DNA of 64,000 bases from Corallium rubrum (GCA_964035015.1 OZ036010.1:12372986-12436985); one strand, 5' to 3'; counted from the first letter of the stretch, positions 43,251 through 56,201 are shown. Notes: generated by a model from the letters alone, not told the origin. Translations and numbers: made by a program.

Positions 43251-44309
43251 GGGCCGGTTGTACGAAGCCTGGATAGCTTATCCGGTGGATAAGGCCTATC
43301 CAGTGGATAAATCTGCTATCCGGTGGATAGTTATCCACTGGATAAAAAGTGGTTGTACGAGGCGTGGATATATAGTGGGGTGAATAACTATCCACTGGAT
43401 AAGTACTTGATGAATGATTATATCGTCGTCACGTCATGGTTTTACTCACATGTAAGCTGGTTGTTAAGCGTTGCTATGTAATGATGTATTAATTTTAATA
43501 AACTTTTAATAAAATTGTTTTTACATAATGTCGGAATCAACTGTACGTTAATACAGTGGTATGCCTTTCGGTTTACAAAATCCCATTCATTTTCTGCTGG
43601 CGCAACGATCCTCACGTGTGTTCTGTCAACACAACCAATGTCACAAGGAAAACCTCCGAGATTATAAAACCCTTGCTTTATCACATCTTTTCAGCCTGTT
43701 GCGTTCGTGGAAATTTCACAAACTCGTCAAGTCTTCGAGCGATAGTCAAGGTTACTCGACAAACAACCCTGCTAACTGTGGCCTTGTCTAGCCCTGCAAC
43801 GGTGTCCCCCATTACTTGCAAAAAGCTGCCTGTAGCCAAAAATCTAAGTGTTACTAACACTTGGGTTGCCGCCGAAATAGGGCAGCTTCGGTTCGTTGCA
43901 GGGCTTATTTCTTCTTCTACAAGGTGGACTATGTACGCGATTGCTTGTCTATCAAAACGATACCGTGCTCGCAACTCACTGTTTTCATAATATTGTAAGA
44001 TGTTAAAGTTTCCTATTTCTCGTGATCTCGTCTGTAAATTCTGTCTGCTCCCCGGGAATTCTGTATAATGCCATTTTATTCAAAATCTTAATTTTATAGT
44101 TTCAACAACATGAACACGTCAATTTTATCCACTGGATAGTGAACTTAAACTACCCTCCTACCTCGGATAAATTTATCAAGCGGATAGCAATTTTTATCCG
44201 CCGGATAATGCTATCCAACAACGCAAACTATACCCTGGATAAAATTTATCCTCCGGATAGCGAGTTATCCACCGGATAGAGATTTATCCAGGTTTCGTAC
44301 AACCGGCCC
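43251..44309 (-). mobile_element. Internally deleted PIF/Harbinger transposon
   Basis: The terminal inverted repeats start GGGCCGGTTGTACGAAGCCT and are flanked by the 3-base duplication CTG at 43248-43250 and 44310-44312, as expected for this superfamily. Subterminal DNA is packed with ATCCACTGGATA and ATCCGGTGGATA palindromes on both sides. At 1,059 bp it is too short for the two usual genes and holds only part of the transposase. It is inserted in another palindromic repeat (about 43120 to 44335). Confidence 0.93.
43442..44012 (-). pseudogene. HARBI1-like transposase, frameshifted and truncated
   Basis: The N-terminal part reads RYRFDRQAIAYIVHLVEEEI, then VTLRFLATGSFLQVMGD and ATVSRVVCRV. 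After [13 protein letters not shown] the frame changes at about 43684 and continues as [20 protein letters not shown], then THVRIVAP and [13 protein letters not shown]. The first catalytic Asp is kept, in a CVDRTH context where DGTH is usual. Everything after INVQ is missing, so the second and third acidic residues are absent. It is a non-functional remnant within the short Harbinger element. Confidence 0.9.
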
Positions 44310-44339
44310 CTGGTCTCATGTGAACAGGCCCTAAGACAG

Positions 44340-44748
44340 AGTAAAAAGATAAAGTTGTTCCACCACAAGGCCTACTCTGGGATCTTAACTCGCCGCGAGA
44401 TAAGGCGAGGCTGTGCGAGTTAGGGCGAGATAAGCCGAGTTAAGATCCCAGAGTAGGCCTACAACAATGTGCATGAAAGGGTTAACTCTGGCGAGCAGGC
44501 TCTCAACGTGGCGCTCAATGTCGTTCCCAGAGCCCATGTTCCCCTTACCCAGCGGGCGAGAAACGAGAGGTTCTGGGATAATCCGTTCACGCCATCACAG
44601 GATTCTTGTTATCTGGAAGAAGAGTAATCATGCTCATTAGCCAATGAAATATCGATGTGAAACGGATTATCCCAGAGTCTCTCGTTTCCCAGGCGGGGAA
44701 CGTGGGCTCTGGGCGAGATTGCGCGGCGCTGTGAAATGAGAGCCTGCA
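44340..44748. repeat. Two adjacent palindromic MITEs
   Basis: First, 44368-44463: GGCCTACTCTGGGATCTTAA and its inverse around GCGAGATAAGGCGAGG. Second, 44489-44748: GCAGGCTCTCA, CCAGAGCCCATGTTCCCC and GAGGTTCTGGGATAATCCGT have inverted partners on the right side. Confidence 0.8.
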
Positions 44749-45059
44749 ACAATCCTAGGGGTAAATCGCGAAACAACCAATCACATTCTTCCAGAAGTCT
44801 GTAAGAACCCTCATTAAAAGCACAATCCGAAGATGTAAATGTTCTGTTTATTATAAGAAAGCCAGAAGCAATGTAATGCATCTAACGATTGTCGGGTATT
44901 GGGGTATGTGATTAGGAGTTCTCACACATCATTAGATATTCATAGCATTTCGGCCAATCCGGTTGCTTGATTTACGTCAATGTACTTACCTAGAAACCCA
45001 GACTAAACCAGAGACCAATTAATTCAAGTGCGAGAACAATATATATGTTAATTTAAAAT

Positions 45060-45155
45060 TTCAATACTGTATTTAGAAATGATTTCTAAATACAGTAAAC
45101 TGTATTTAGAAAACATTTCTAAATACAGTACGCTGTATTTAGAAATCATTTCCCA
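45060..45155. repeat. Tandem hairpins of CTGTATTTAGAAAT
   Basis: ACTGTATTTAGAAATGATTT, CTAAATACAGTAAACTGTAT and similar words make four alternating inverted copies of a 14-base unit. Confidence 0.85.
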
Positions 45156-45726
45156 ATACAATTTTCTGTCGCTATAGAAACCAGTTCCAAATACAACAGA
45201 TTTTTTACCTAACAGCAATATAAGCGACTACATGCGATACATATATTACAAGTAAAATAGACTAACAAGAAACCAAACTTACGTTGGTGTAATTTAAGTT
45301 ATTCGACGACAGACAGAAACCTACGAAAAGCACTAAAACAGTGATGCTGCTTGCAGACTGATTGAAGTAACGAAGTTTAAACATCCATCTACCTTTCATA
45401 ATATGAAGTACATATAAAAGTATACAAGACAGTCATCTCACACTTTGTTTTCTCCGGTATCGACCATTAACATCTTCTGTCTTCTTTAGTTTGTAAAGTT
45501 CTACATTATTCCAATTGTCATCTATATTTTCTCTGCTCAATATCAGTCCTGGCTAAATTGATCCCGTTATTCAACATAATCTAATGTATGTTATCCAATA
45601 AATCCAACGTCTTGCGAACCAAAACTCCTGGCTGTTTTAAAACAAAATTTCCCCTTGTCTCTGCAAGCGCTTGACGACTATTCTGTTGTGATTGCCCTCA
45701 TTGCAATGAATATCTAATGATGTGTG

Positions 45727-45912
45727 AGAAGCTATTGAATATTGTGAAGTAATATTTCAAATCCTCGTTAGTGTTCTAGACTTGGTTGCCAAATCCCATG
45801 TGCCGTTAACAATAGCTCGGCTGCGCCTCGCTATTGTTAACGGCACATAGGATTTAGAAACCACGTCTAGAACACTAACTCGGATTTGAAATATTACTTC
45901 ACAATATTCAAC
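45727..45912. repeat. Long hairpin repeat, about 185 bp
   Basis: TTGAATATTGTGAAGTAATA and CGTTAACAATAGCTCGG have near-perfect inverted partners on the right, around the centre CGGCTGCGCCTCG. Confidence 0.85.
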
Positions 45913-46221
45913 TTTAGCTAACGTCTCAGTTTGAATGTTTGTGATTCACGGCATTCACTGATCCAGGTGATGGCGACAGAAATTCGTCAATTTTAAGATA
46001 GCGCTTCTCATGTTCAAGTTGCAAGAGGTAAAACGAAGACTTTCACGAACAGCTGATACGAACGAATTGAACATGAAATGAATTACGCTCCTTTGTAGCT
46101 AGGGAAGGTGCGAAAACACAACTTAAATGAATATATACACACTTTCAGACGCTTTCAAAGATAGTCAACATATAGAACAAACTGCGTATCAATATATATC
46201 ATTATACACTACATATCCTTA

Positions 46222-46626
46222 AGCCCCAGTCAAACGAGGATGAGAGTTGATGAGAGTTGGCAAGCGAGAGTTTGTCTGAGAGTTTTCTCAACTCTCATGC
46301 CCCGGTCAAACGAGGATGAGAATTGATGAGAGTTGACCATGAGAGTTGACGAGAGTTGTAGGATTTACCGCGCGTAGCAGGGAGACTAGGAACGAATTTC
46401 GAGGTAAACAAAGTACTAAACTCTCATCAACTCTCATATGCCAACTCTCATGACCGGTCAAACGAGCAAATACTCTCATCAACTCTCATTAAAATTTGAA
46501 CCAGCTCAACGTTGATGAGAGTTGATAAGAGTGCATGAGGGTCGATGAGAGTTGGTGGTCAAACGCGATCGAGAGTTGCAACTCTCATCGACTCTCATCA
46601 ACTCTCATCCTCGTTTGACCGGGCCT
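46222..46626. mobile_element. MITE of GATGAGAGTTGATGAGAGTT words
   Basis: The outer ends CCCCAGTCAAACGAGGATGA and TCATCCTCGTTTGACCGGGC are inverted, with an inner end copy CCCCGGTCAAACGAGGATG at 46301. The body is iterated GAGAGTTGATGA in both orientations. Confidence 0.8.
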
Positions 46627-46760
46627 TTATACACTGCTGCATACCATTATACACTGCATATCCTTATACACTGCATACCATTATACACTGCATATCATTA
46701 TATACACTGCATATCCTTCTACACTGCATATCATTATACACTGCATATCCTTATTTATTA
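46627..46760. repeat. TATACACTGCATATCCT minisatellite, block 1
   Basis: Imperfect 17-20-base units. The same repeat resumes at 47580-47775 after an inserted segment. Confidence 0.85.
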
Positions 46761-46879
46761 TATAGATGCGCGTGTTTTATTAGAGAATATGCAGTGTCGT
46801 ATTTTCCCTATGCTCACTAGTGAAGATATCGATGACGTCATTAAGAATTTTACCTCTTTTTGCATTGAATCTATATAAT

Positions 46880-47570
46880 AAAATTACACGCTGGCTTGAA
46901 GATATAAATTTTATCTTCTCGTGTTAAAAACGATATTTTACTCATTCGCTACGCTCACTCATAAAATATTATTATACAATACTGATACAATCTCGACTGT
47001 GATTGGCTAAAAACCTACAGATAATTCTTGATATCTTGCCACCTACAAAATATCAAAAATTATCTGTAGCTATGACGCGCTGGCCACTGAGCAGTTTGAA
47101 CAAAACAAACATGGCGGCCGTCCTTAGGAGTGAAGATCAGAAGCGGATTAATCCGGCGGATTTGGCACGTTTTGTTGACGCTAAAACCACCAAGAAGAAA
47201 CAAGCGAGCTACACATACAGCTGTTAGAGTTTAAAGCAGTGTTTGAAAGAGAAAATTGTATTTGAAAGCGAAAAAAGTTAGCGAACCTCGAACTGAAGAC
47301 GGTATGAATATTTGCTATTTTTACTTAACTTTCTAAAAAACTTTCTAAAGGCTTCTACATTTATAATTGTATAATAAAACAATTATTGAATTCGGTTATC
47401 GCATGATATCAAGAATTATCAAGGCCTCTGTTTGTGTTATCCGCCTCAGCCTTCGGCTTCGGCAGATAACACAAACCTCGGCCTTGATAATTCTTGATAT
47501 CATGCTCAACCTCATCCAATAATTGTATATTGTTTTCACCACTCGAAGATAAAATCCATATCTTCGCACC
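46880..47570 (+). mobile_element. Inserted repeat with hairpin ends and a short MAAVLRSEDQ reading frame
   Basis: The left end AGATATAAATTTTATCTTC and the right end GAAGATAAAATCCATATCTTC are inverted. Inside is a hairpin at 47400-47505 with a GCCTTCGGC centre. A frame at 47111-47226 reads MAAVLRSEDQKRINPADLAR then FVDAKTTKKKQ, resembling the N-terminus of tyrosine-recombinase (Crypton/DUF3504-like) proteins; this reading is weak. Related DNA is at 8130-8360. Confidence 0.5.
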
Positions 47571-47579
47571 ACCGTGTAA

Positions 47580-47775
47580 TATCCTCTCTACACTGCATAT
47601 CCTTATACACTATACATATCCTTATACACTGCATATCCTTATATATACATTGCATATCATTATACATTGCATATCTTTATATACCGTATATCCGTATCAC
47701 GTGCACAATCCTGATCATGTCCACAGTGCACTGCACAATCCTTATATACACTGCATATCCTTATACACTGGTTCC
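47580..47775. repeat. TATACACTGCATATCCT minisatellite, block 2
   Basis: Continuation of 46627-46760; the intervening 0.8 kb (46770-47570) appears to have inserted into one array. Confidence 0.8.
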
Positions 47776-47849
47776 CCGATGCGATGAAAATTAAAACATC
47801 CGACAAAACATTGTCCATAAAAAGTTGGTGTACTGCCGATACGGATAGT

Positions 47850-47925
47850 AAAGTCTAACGTTTCGAGCGTTGGCCCTTTCTCTCTGGCGAAGGCCTAGGG
47901 CTTACGCTCGAAATGTTAGGCTTTT
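47850..47925. other. Pair of opposed hammerhead-like relics
   Basis: On plus, CTGGCGAAGGCC...CTTACGCTCGAAATGTTAG; on minus, AAAGGGCCAACGCTCGAAAC then GTTAG. Both resemble CUGACGA-AGGGC-loop-GCUC-GAAAC hammerhead cores with substitutions. They lie just upstream of a BEL/Pao fragment. Confidence 0.35.
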
Positions 47926-47955
47926 CTAGCCGTTTCGGCAGTACACCAACCTTTT

Positions 47956-48159
47956 CATGTTTGGAGAAGGTGGCAACAAGAATATCTTACCCAGTTACGT
48001 GAGTATCACCGTCCGAAGAAAGCGTTGGGACCACCAGTCAACGTAGGTGACGTCGTGACGATCCAAGAAGATAATATAAAACGGTTGAATTGGAACATGG
48101 GACGAGTTGAAAAACTGCTAACGGGACGAGACAGAAATACTCAAGCAGTCGTATTGCGT
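47956..48159 (+). pseudogene. BEL/Pao retrotransposon integrase C-terminal fragment
   Basis: The in-frame reading HVWRRWQQEYLTQLREYHRP followed by PVNVGDVVTIQED, WNMGRVEKLLTGRD and QAVVLR has the layout of the DUF5641 domain at the end of BEL/Pao polyproteins. No LTR, protease or RT was found nearby, so this is an isolated remnant of about 68 codons. Confidence 0.8.
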
Positions 48160-48352
48160 ATAATAGCGAGGTTGAGATCACGCTACCGCTACCGCTACTG
48201 CTACCGTAAATGTGGTTAAGCTGATGTAATGTTCGTATTTTCGTTCTGTGGTTGTAGTTGGTTTTAATCCTGGTATCGTAAAACGCTTCCTTTTTGCACT
48301 AGGTTTGAGACCGGCGACCATTACTGAACGTAAAAACAATATTTGACATCTG

Positions 48353-48532
48353 AGACCCCGTTTACACGATGCCGGTACAATTTGGAAACGGAAAAAAATC
48401 ATGCAGGTATGCAAATACAGCATATAACATTTCATGTTATTTTTGTACCGGTATCGTGTAAACGCAAGGACTAAACGGCATGATTTTGTTCCGTTTTCAA
48501 ATTGTACCGCCATCGTGTAAACGGGTCTGAAC
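48353..48532. mobile_element. MITE with CCCGTTTACACGATGCCGGT arms, copy 1
   Basis: CCCGTTTACACGATGCCGGT on the left, and TACCGCCATCGTGTAAACGGG on the right in inverse. The same family, in the other orientation, is at 57885-58055. Confidence 0.85.
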
Positions 48533-48539
48533 CTCGCTA

Positions 48540-49630
48540 ATTAGCAAGGACAGAAGACCGAAAGAGATATGAAACGACCGATGCAGAGATTGTACCCAGA
48601 GAGCTCAAATCTGATCGGAATGAGAACATCCAAATTCCGATAACTTTTGTCGAACACGCTAATCAAGAAAACTGATTATAGTATTTAGTACTGTTGATTG
48701 CTTTCTCATCAATCAAGGCGGGGAGTTTGTTGTAACTTGTGACATTGATATTGCGAGTGTGTAGCGCGCGTGAGTCTCGCGTATGCGTGAAACACATGGA
48801 AATTTTCCTTTTTTTGTTGAACAGTTGAAGATTTGAAGAGTACCGTTCTGAGTGAAGTTCTTGAAGATTTATATAGTCTTTATTTAGTTATTAAAGGAAT
48901 AAAAAAACAAGAGTACAGATCTACTTTATTACACAACCAAACTCTTTGTTCTATGTTTCTGCTAACATTCATGCAATCGGCCTAAATAGAGATATAGCTT
49001 GCATTTTAGGCTCTAAACAGAAACACAAATCATGAAGTGACTACTAAGCAAAATTACTCTATAAAGACATACGATTCAATCCCGGGGTGTGTGTACTCTC
49101 GTATATGAGGGATACGAATATATGCGGCCCTATGGGGTATGATTTTCGAGCAACGAGGTCTGTGATAGGGTATACAAACTGTCTACTTTGGAACGGATGC
49201 CGATGTGACAACAGTGCTGGGATAGAGTATTGATTTTTTTAGTTTAGCTTTGGGATATAAGGTGTGAAAAATTGCCCACCCCCCTCCTGGGGAATTCAAT
49301 TGTCGTCAAACAGTCGTATTAAAATAAACATTCATGAACTAGTCAACTAGTGAACTAGTTCTCGAACCAAAGACCTTTCGTCTTAATTTCTTGATGACAG
49401 AGGATTGTTTTACATTGAATCTTGAAGGAAACGATACGAAGAATCGCACCACTGATCATTCTAAAACACATCTACCCGGTTCGTAAATGGTCGCCAAAAC
49501 ATCGGTTCGCTTTCGTAACTGTGACGTCATCGACAACAAAATCAGATCCAAAGGTCGTCGTTCGCTTAGAGTGCTACATGACTTCATAAGGTCAGTGGAC
49601 ACAAAAAATCCTAAATATTAACGAAATCGC
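48540..49630. other. Intergenic stretch, nothing recognised
   Basis: No gene-like frame, RNA gene or clear repeat was seen apart from an AACTAGTGAACTAGTT palindrome near 49340. Confidence 0.6.
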
Positions 49631-49635
49631 TATAC

Positions 49636-50122
49636 GTCCGGTAACCGGAACTCGTTCAAGAAAAACTAAATGTCTGGCAATCGAGCCCAGTATCACTAGT
49701 GTGGCCAAAACGTAGCGAGACCGCGGAATGGGACGTAGAGAATTCCTGTTCTATCACTGACCCCAAACTTGTTTGGTTAAAATCGTAAGTTGTTTTGACT
49801 GCCGACCGATGAGAGAATTTCGTGACACGAGCTAGCTCAGTTAGCCGGGATAGCAGGTTCATGTAATGTAGAATTAAAACATTCTCATAACGTAAAAGAA
49901 GCTTTGTTTATCGAAGTCATCGCACATTCAATGACAGTATTTGAGTATACACTGGATGACACAGCTGAGCTGAGCTGAGCGAATCGAAGAAAGAAAGACA
50001 TTAAGATAATACCCAAACACGTGTTACGACAGTTACGTGTACTGATCGGGATCCGGCTGCGCTGGTACTGGAACCAATTGCCGGACCTTTACTTTTTCTT
50101 AAACGAGTTCCGGTTACCGGAC
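49636..50122. mobile_element. MITE with GTCCGGTAACCGGAACTCGT arms next to GPCR copy B stop codon
   Basis: The left arm begins GTCCGGTAACCGGAACTCGT and continues about 50 bases; the right arm is its inverse. GGTAACC/GGTTACC is palindromic. It ends 20 bases from the GPCR stop, so it may be part of the 3' UTR. Confidence 0.85.
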
Positions 50123-50141
50123 CTGTAGCCACTTCGAAATG

Positions 50142-50868
50142 TTAAACTATTGTGTTATTTTTTAAAGTTATTTCCACACTTGACACGTAACGGGATTCAC
50201 TCTTAACTGTATACTCGAACTCGCTTTTCGGATTTGGAGTGTCTTCGCATACGACCTCAAAATCAGTAGGAGCGTTTTTAAATGTAGGAATGCTTCTTGT
50301 GTTTTCTGGAGCCGTATTCAATGGGATTTCTTCTCTTACAGCAAACTCGCTCAGTAATTGGGGTTTTATATGGGGAGCATTTACTCGTCTTTCCTGCATA
50401 AACGCATTCTCTGCACTGTCGCTGTTGATTTTCTTGTCGACGTTGCTAGTAGTCGTGTTTCCAGTAGCGCCTTGCGAATGGAGTTTCCCAACCTGTCCTC
50501 TCGAAGTCACTGTCTTCTTTCGCGGGAAATTTCTCAATTGTTTTCTTGTTCCAGATGATAAGATACAGTAAAAAATGAAAACACAGAATCCTTGAAGAGA
50601 GTTGAAAATACAAAATAGATACTGGAAGATTATTTTGGCATCGTTGATCGCCAGGATTCCGAATAACCAGGTTAGACCAAGTAAAACCATTATGGCAAAG
50701 CCTTGCCGGACTTGTTGGTATCCCGTTGTTTTTCGGTTCGAAGTAACCTTCCTTCCAGAAGTCTGAAGTGAGCGCAAGATGAAGACAAAAGCGATAGTGT
50801 TTCCAACCAGGATAAGCAAAGTTGGAGCTAGGAAAGACACCAGAAAAGCGACGCCAAGAAGACGACAG
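50142..50868 (-). CDS. Adhesion GPCR copy B, last coding exon: TM5-TM7 and cytoplasmic tail
   Basis: The acceptor TGTTTTAG is followed by the last base of a split Tyr codon, then CRLLGVAFLV. TM5 is around FLAPTLLILVGNTIAF, TM6 carries the adhesion-GPCR hallmark LLGLTWLFG, and TM7 reads IFNSLQGFCVFIFYC. The tail of roughly 120 residues is Ser/Thr-rich with basic patches and ends in TLKNNTIV, a C-terminus (T-I-V) that would suit a class I PDZ ligand (S/T-x-V). The stop is TAA at 50142-50144. A MITE with long inverted repeats starts 20 bases after the stop and may lie in the 3' UTR. Confidence 0.95.
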
Positions 50869-51009
50869 CTAAAACACAAAATCATTCGTTGCCATTTAGT
50901 TATTTTTAATTTCTTGTTTTTGATTGGCGGGGAAGTTCTGCAAGTTCTTCTTTATTATTCACAATTCCCTACTGCAAAAGCTACATCTTCAACTGAAATC
51001 CTTTTTTTA

Positions 51010-52762
<1,753 letters not shown>

Positions 52763-52792
52763 ACTGTATATACAGTACATAATATTACTCAC

Positions 52793-52859
52793 TATTTGTC
52801 ACCGCCATAATCATCAAGTGCTATTATAATAGTTATTGAGACGATTATTGCTGGTACTC
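52793..52859 (-). CDS. Adhesion GPCR copy B, 67-base TM4/ECL2 exon
   Basis: This small exon was found by phase matching. A TTTTAG acceptor and a GTGAGT donor enclose 67 bases reading VPAIIVSITIIIALDDYGGD-K in the required frame. Joining gives WG-VPAII on the 5' side and, on the 3' side, a Tyr codon followed by Cys, the conserved extracellular-loop-2 cysteine found in adhesion receptors. The exon lies just 30 bases right of the 1.75-kb polypyrimidine tract, which therefore fills almost the whole intron between TM4 and TM5. The same exon of copy A falls just outside the window. Confidence 0.9.
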
Positions 52860-53714
52860 CTAAAACGACAAGAACATTTTATGGGGAAAACTATATAACG
52901 AAGTATTGAAGAAGGAACCTTTTAGTAGGTCTACCGTAAACTAACTTATATATTACTGGATAATTCTTAGTCCAGTGTTACTACAGGGGGAAACCAGTGT
53001 ACCCGGAGCAAACCTGTGGTGCTTGGTAGAACGAAAGCACTCTTCTCATATGCGGTCAAAAGAAAATTTTACTGTAATAACCACATCGAACAGAAATCGA
53101 CATGCAGAAGCTCACATGCAGAGGTGAAAGGAAATTTGAGCGCTAACCACTTTGCCACCAACACCAATCAAAAAGTATAGTCCTTCGTTCTGTATCTTAG
53201 ATCACTAATCGACGTACCCCAGGCAAAACATTTGAAATTTAAATTGTGTTTAGTACATTACTTGCCGCAGTGTTTTGTCATTGTCAGGATGCACGTTCGA
53301 TCTCTGTCTGTTGCTCAGATACATTTTCTAAACATTTGCGATTGACAAACGTCTGTTGCGTCATGGATTGTAAACGAACTGGATAGGAAACTAATAGTCA
53401 TGTGGGATGTTTTGAACCTACTGATTGGTTAAATTGTATTCAATCAGTTTGTAAAATGGTTGAAACCTATAGTTACAAATTGGGATGTCACGAATGGCGT
53501 GAGTATGCTTGTTTTACTGAGTTTTTTAAGTTAACTTTTCTTCAAATTCTTCATGTTCTGTTGTAGCTGTAATAGAGCTAATTAGCTGTTCAAATTCAAA
53601 TTCTTCATGTTCTCATATTCAGATGACTATGTTGACGTTCAAGTGATTTTAGCTGTAATAGAGCTAATAGAGTCAATTAGCTGTAATAGAGCTAAATACA
53701 TCGACACTTAAAGT

Positions 53715-53935
53715 TATTCATTCATTCATTCATTCATTCATTCATTCGATTCATTCATTCATTCATTCATTCATTCATTCATTCATTCATTCATTCATTC
53801 ATTCATTCATTCATTCATTTATTCATTCATTCATTCATTCAATCATTCATTCATTCATTCATTCATTCATTCATTCATTCATTCATTCATTCATTCATTC
53901 ATTCATTCATTCATTCATTCATTCATTCATTCATC
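53715..53935. repeat. (ATTC)n microsatellite
   Basis: About 55 ATTC units with three interruptions. Confidence 0.99.
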
Positions 53936-54221
53936 GCCTTACAAACCTGCCTAAGCCACAATCGAGTGTTCGAGGTAAACGTTGTTGATCCTTGTTTTGA
54001 TGTTTTCTGTGTTGTTTCAAAGAAACTGGGCGTCGCAAAATAGTACTTTGGTTTGCTTGGAATTTGTGATGCATATTTTAACAAGTAAACCTTGATATTT
54101 TCTTTTAAAATGAGTAAGAATAGACGGGCATTTTATCGTATTGTTGCTTTGTCGTATTTACATACTGAGGCAGTTCGATTTTCATTTTAAGTTGTATTAC
54201 TCCTAAACTTTGAATATACAA

Positions 54222-54832
54222 GGGTTTTTAAAGTGCCTCTATGGCCTGTGAGATCTTTACATATTTAAATAACTTAGTTTTTTTTACATATTTAAATACT
54301 TTAGTTTACATATTTAAATAAAATGTTTCCCAAAATTTTTTCTCAAAAATATTAAATCCCTGCCCATTAACAGCGCTTCAAAGTTGGTACCTCTATAACT
54401 GTGACCGTGCATTAGGGATTGATGCGAGTTTACTGTGTGACGTCACGGTCGGAACCAAACTTCTAACTATTTAGTGTGTTTTTGGTATTGCGTCTCTTAA
54501 ACCTTTATTTAAGCAATGAAAACTTTAGATATATTCATCAATATGTTTCAAGATGGTTAGTCTGACTCAGACTCGGTGGAAGAAATTTTGGTGTTTCGAC
54601 TGTGACGCAAATGTGACGTAGATCTATCAATTAGAGCCCAGGCCCAAGAAAACGGTCTAACTTTCAAAATGGCGCGATTTGGGCTGATTAGCCTGATTTG
54701 GCCAACTTCGGAGCGCTGTTAATGGGCAAGCATTTAATATTTTTGAGAAAAAATTTCGGGAAACATTTTCTTTTAACCTAAGTTATTTAAGTATGTAAAG
54801 ATCCCACAGGCCATAGAGGCACTTTAAGCTTG
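54222..54832. mobile_element. Nested MITE with AAAGTGCCTCTATGGCCTGT arms of about 140 bp
   Basis: AAAGTGCCTCTATGGCCTGT on the left and its inverse at the right, with matching AATATTAAAT and GCCCATTAACAGCGCT further in. The arms are about 90 percent matched. Confidence 0.85.
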
Positions 54833-54906
54833 TCAATTTCAACCAGGTTGCTATGCTCACGCCATCAAGTTTCCTATCCAGCCTTTTTGCTATCCATGGT
54901 TACATT

Positions 54907-55060
54907 AAGGCTGTTTCCCACTTACGTCCGCTTTGTCCGCACGGGAAGAGCGGTCTTTGAAAGTTCGAAATATTTCAACTCCCAAAGCGAACTAAACAAT
55001 GCCCACGCTGCCCCCCCCCCCCATCGCGGGAAAAGCGGACGTGGTAAAAAACAGCCCATA
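54907..55060. mobile_element. Palindromic MITE, copy B counterpart
   Basis: Inverted ends GGCTGTTTCCCACTTACGTC and GACGTGGTAAAAAACAGCC. It occupies the same position relative to the TM2-3 exon as 2950-3077 in copy A. Confidence 0.8.
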
Positions 55061-55124
55061 TACTAAGCTTGCAAACGTACTACATGCACTATATGTTTAC
55101 GTCCAATTCTTAATGATCACTCAC

Positions 55125-55393
55125 CCCAAGCAATAACACAGCACTTTAGCATAAATTTTGGAACATGTGTAGGAAGAACTTTAACAAATGCCAGGTACAT
55201 GTTAAAAGCTTCTATAGCCGTCCACATGAATGCCGCTAGTAAAGAATAATGTAATGCTATTGCAGCTGCACGACAACTAGCCAACGAAGAGGTCTTGGAT
55301 CTCTCTGCAGCCGCAAGAAAGACAATTAATGTTAAAGACAACGCGACGCAAAAGTTGAGTATGATCTGAGCAGGAATCTTTCGTCTAAGCTCT
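55125..55393 (-). CDS. Adhesion GPCR copy B, ICL1-TM2-TM3 exon
   Basis: This 269-base exon has the same boundaries and phases as copy A (3145-3413). The protein runs from ELRRKIPAQIILNF through TM2 and TM3 to CCVIAWG. One visible change is MWTAIEAF against MWTAVEAF in copy A. The final G joins GA of the TM4 exon to give the Gly of the WGVP motif typical of TM4 in adhesion receptors. Confidence 0.94.
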
Positions 55394-55458
55394 CTGAAAA
55401 TGAAAAAAAGTTGATAATATTGGAGTCGAGAACGAATCAAAATATGATAAATTGTACA

Positions 55459-56201
55459 TATTAACTACTTATTGACCGAGCGTGAGGTCTGTACTAGTGA
55501 AATATCGGACCGATGTTTTTTTAGTACGGACCGAGACGAGCGCAGCGAGTTGAGGTCTGCGCAAAAAACAGAGGTTCGATATTTCACTAGTACAGACTGA
55601 ACAAGCGAGGTCAATAAGTAGTTTATTATATGGCCATAAATGTTGTGAATGTTCTGTGAAAACTCGATCTATCTTTCTTGCGAACTAAACGAAAATGGCA
55701 GACATTTTCCCATTTTTAAAGTACTTTCCATTGAGTTAGAATCCTGAACTTTCTACCCCAAATAGTATTTTTCAATTGCTTTTGTTTGACATATTGCTCA
55801 AGATCGTACGTTAAGTTGTTGAATAAAAAATCGTCTGAAATTCTAATACTTGTGAGAAGTAAAGTTATATTATTACGAACAATGTTACGAACGTTTTGGA
55901 CATTTTAAAAACTCTCACAAAACGTGGAAACTCGAACTATACATCAAATGAAAGCTTATAAAATTTCTAACAACATACCTGCACGATATATTTCAACAAT
56001 GAGTAGTTCTGAAATTATAATCCATCTTGTTGCCGATATACTGACATGACTGCCATTTTGTTTATAAAATTAACTTACGGTCCCGAACGGCGGCTTCCGC
56101 TCTGAGCGGGCGGATACGGGAAATATCCGACCGCTTATGAACCAATCAAATTACAGGATTTCCGTATTCGGACCTCTCAGCGCTGCTGCCATATAATAAA
56201 T
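55459..56201. mobile_element. Insertion present in GPCR copy B only, with TTGACCG hairpin
   Basis: Compared with copy A (around 3475), extra DNA separates AAATTGTACATATT from CATGTAGTGCATGTGG. It begins with a hairpin (TACTTATTGACCGAGCGTGA and the inverse at 55605-55625) and ends GCTGCCATATAATAAATA. CATATAATAAA-type ends recur at 8500-8520 and 8815-8830. Confidence 0.7.

Larger units (their letters stand above)
53372..54898. mobile_element. About 1.5-kb non-autonomous element with CATGGAT...CTGGATAGGAAACT ends
   Basis: The left end carries AACTGGATAGGAAACTA and the right end AGTTTCCTATCCAGCC, then GCTATCCATGG. These ends match the MITE at 5836-6147. The imperfect 8-base flanks GTTGCGTC and GTTACATT could be an aged duplication. 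It contains an (ATTC)n array (53715-53935) and a nested MITE (54222-54832). Confidence 0.65.

Noticed and set aside
43556..43990. 144-codon plus-strand frame
   Set aside because: Antisense to the Harbinger transposase remnant, which has family motifs on minus.
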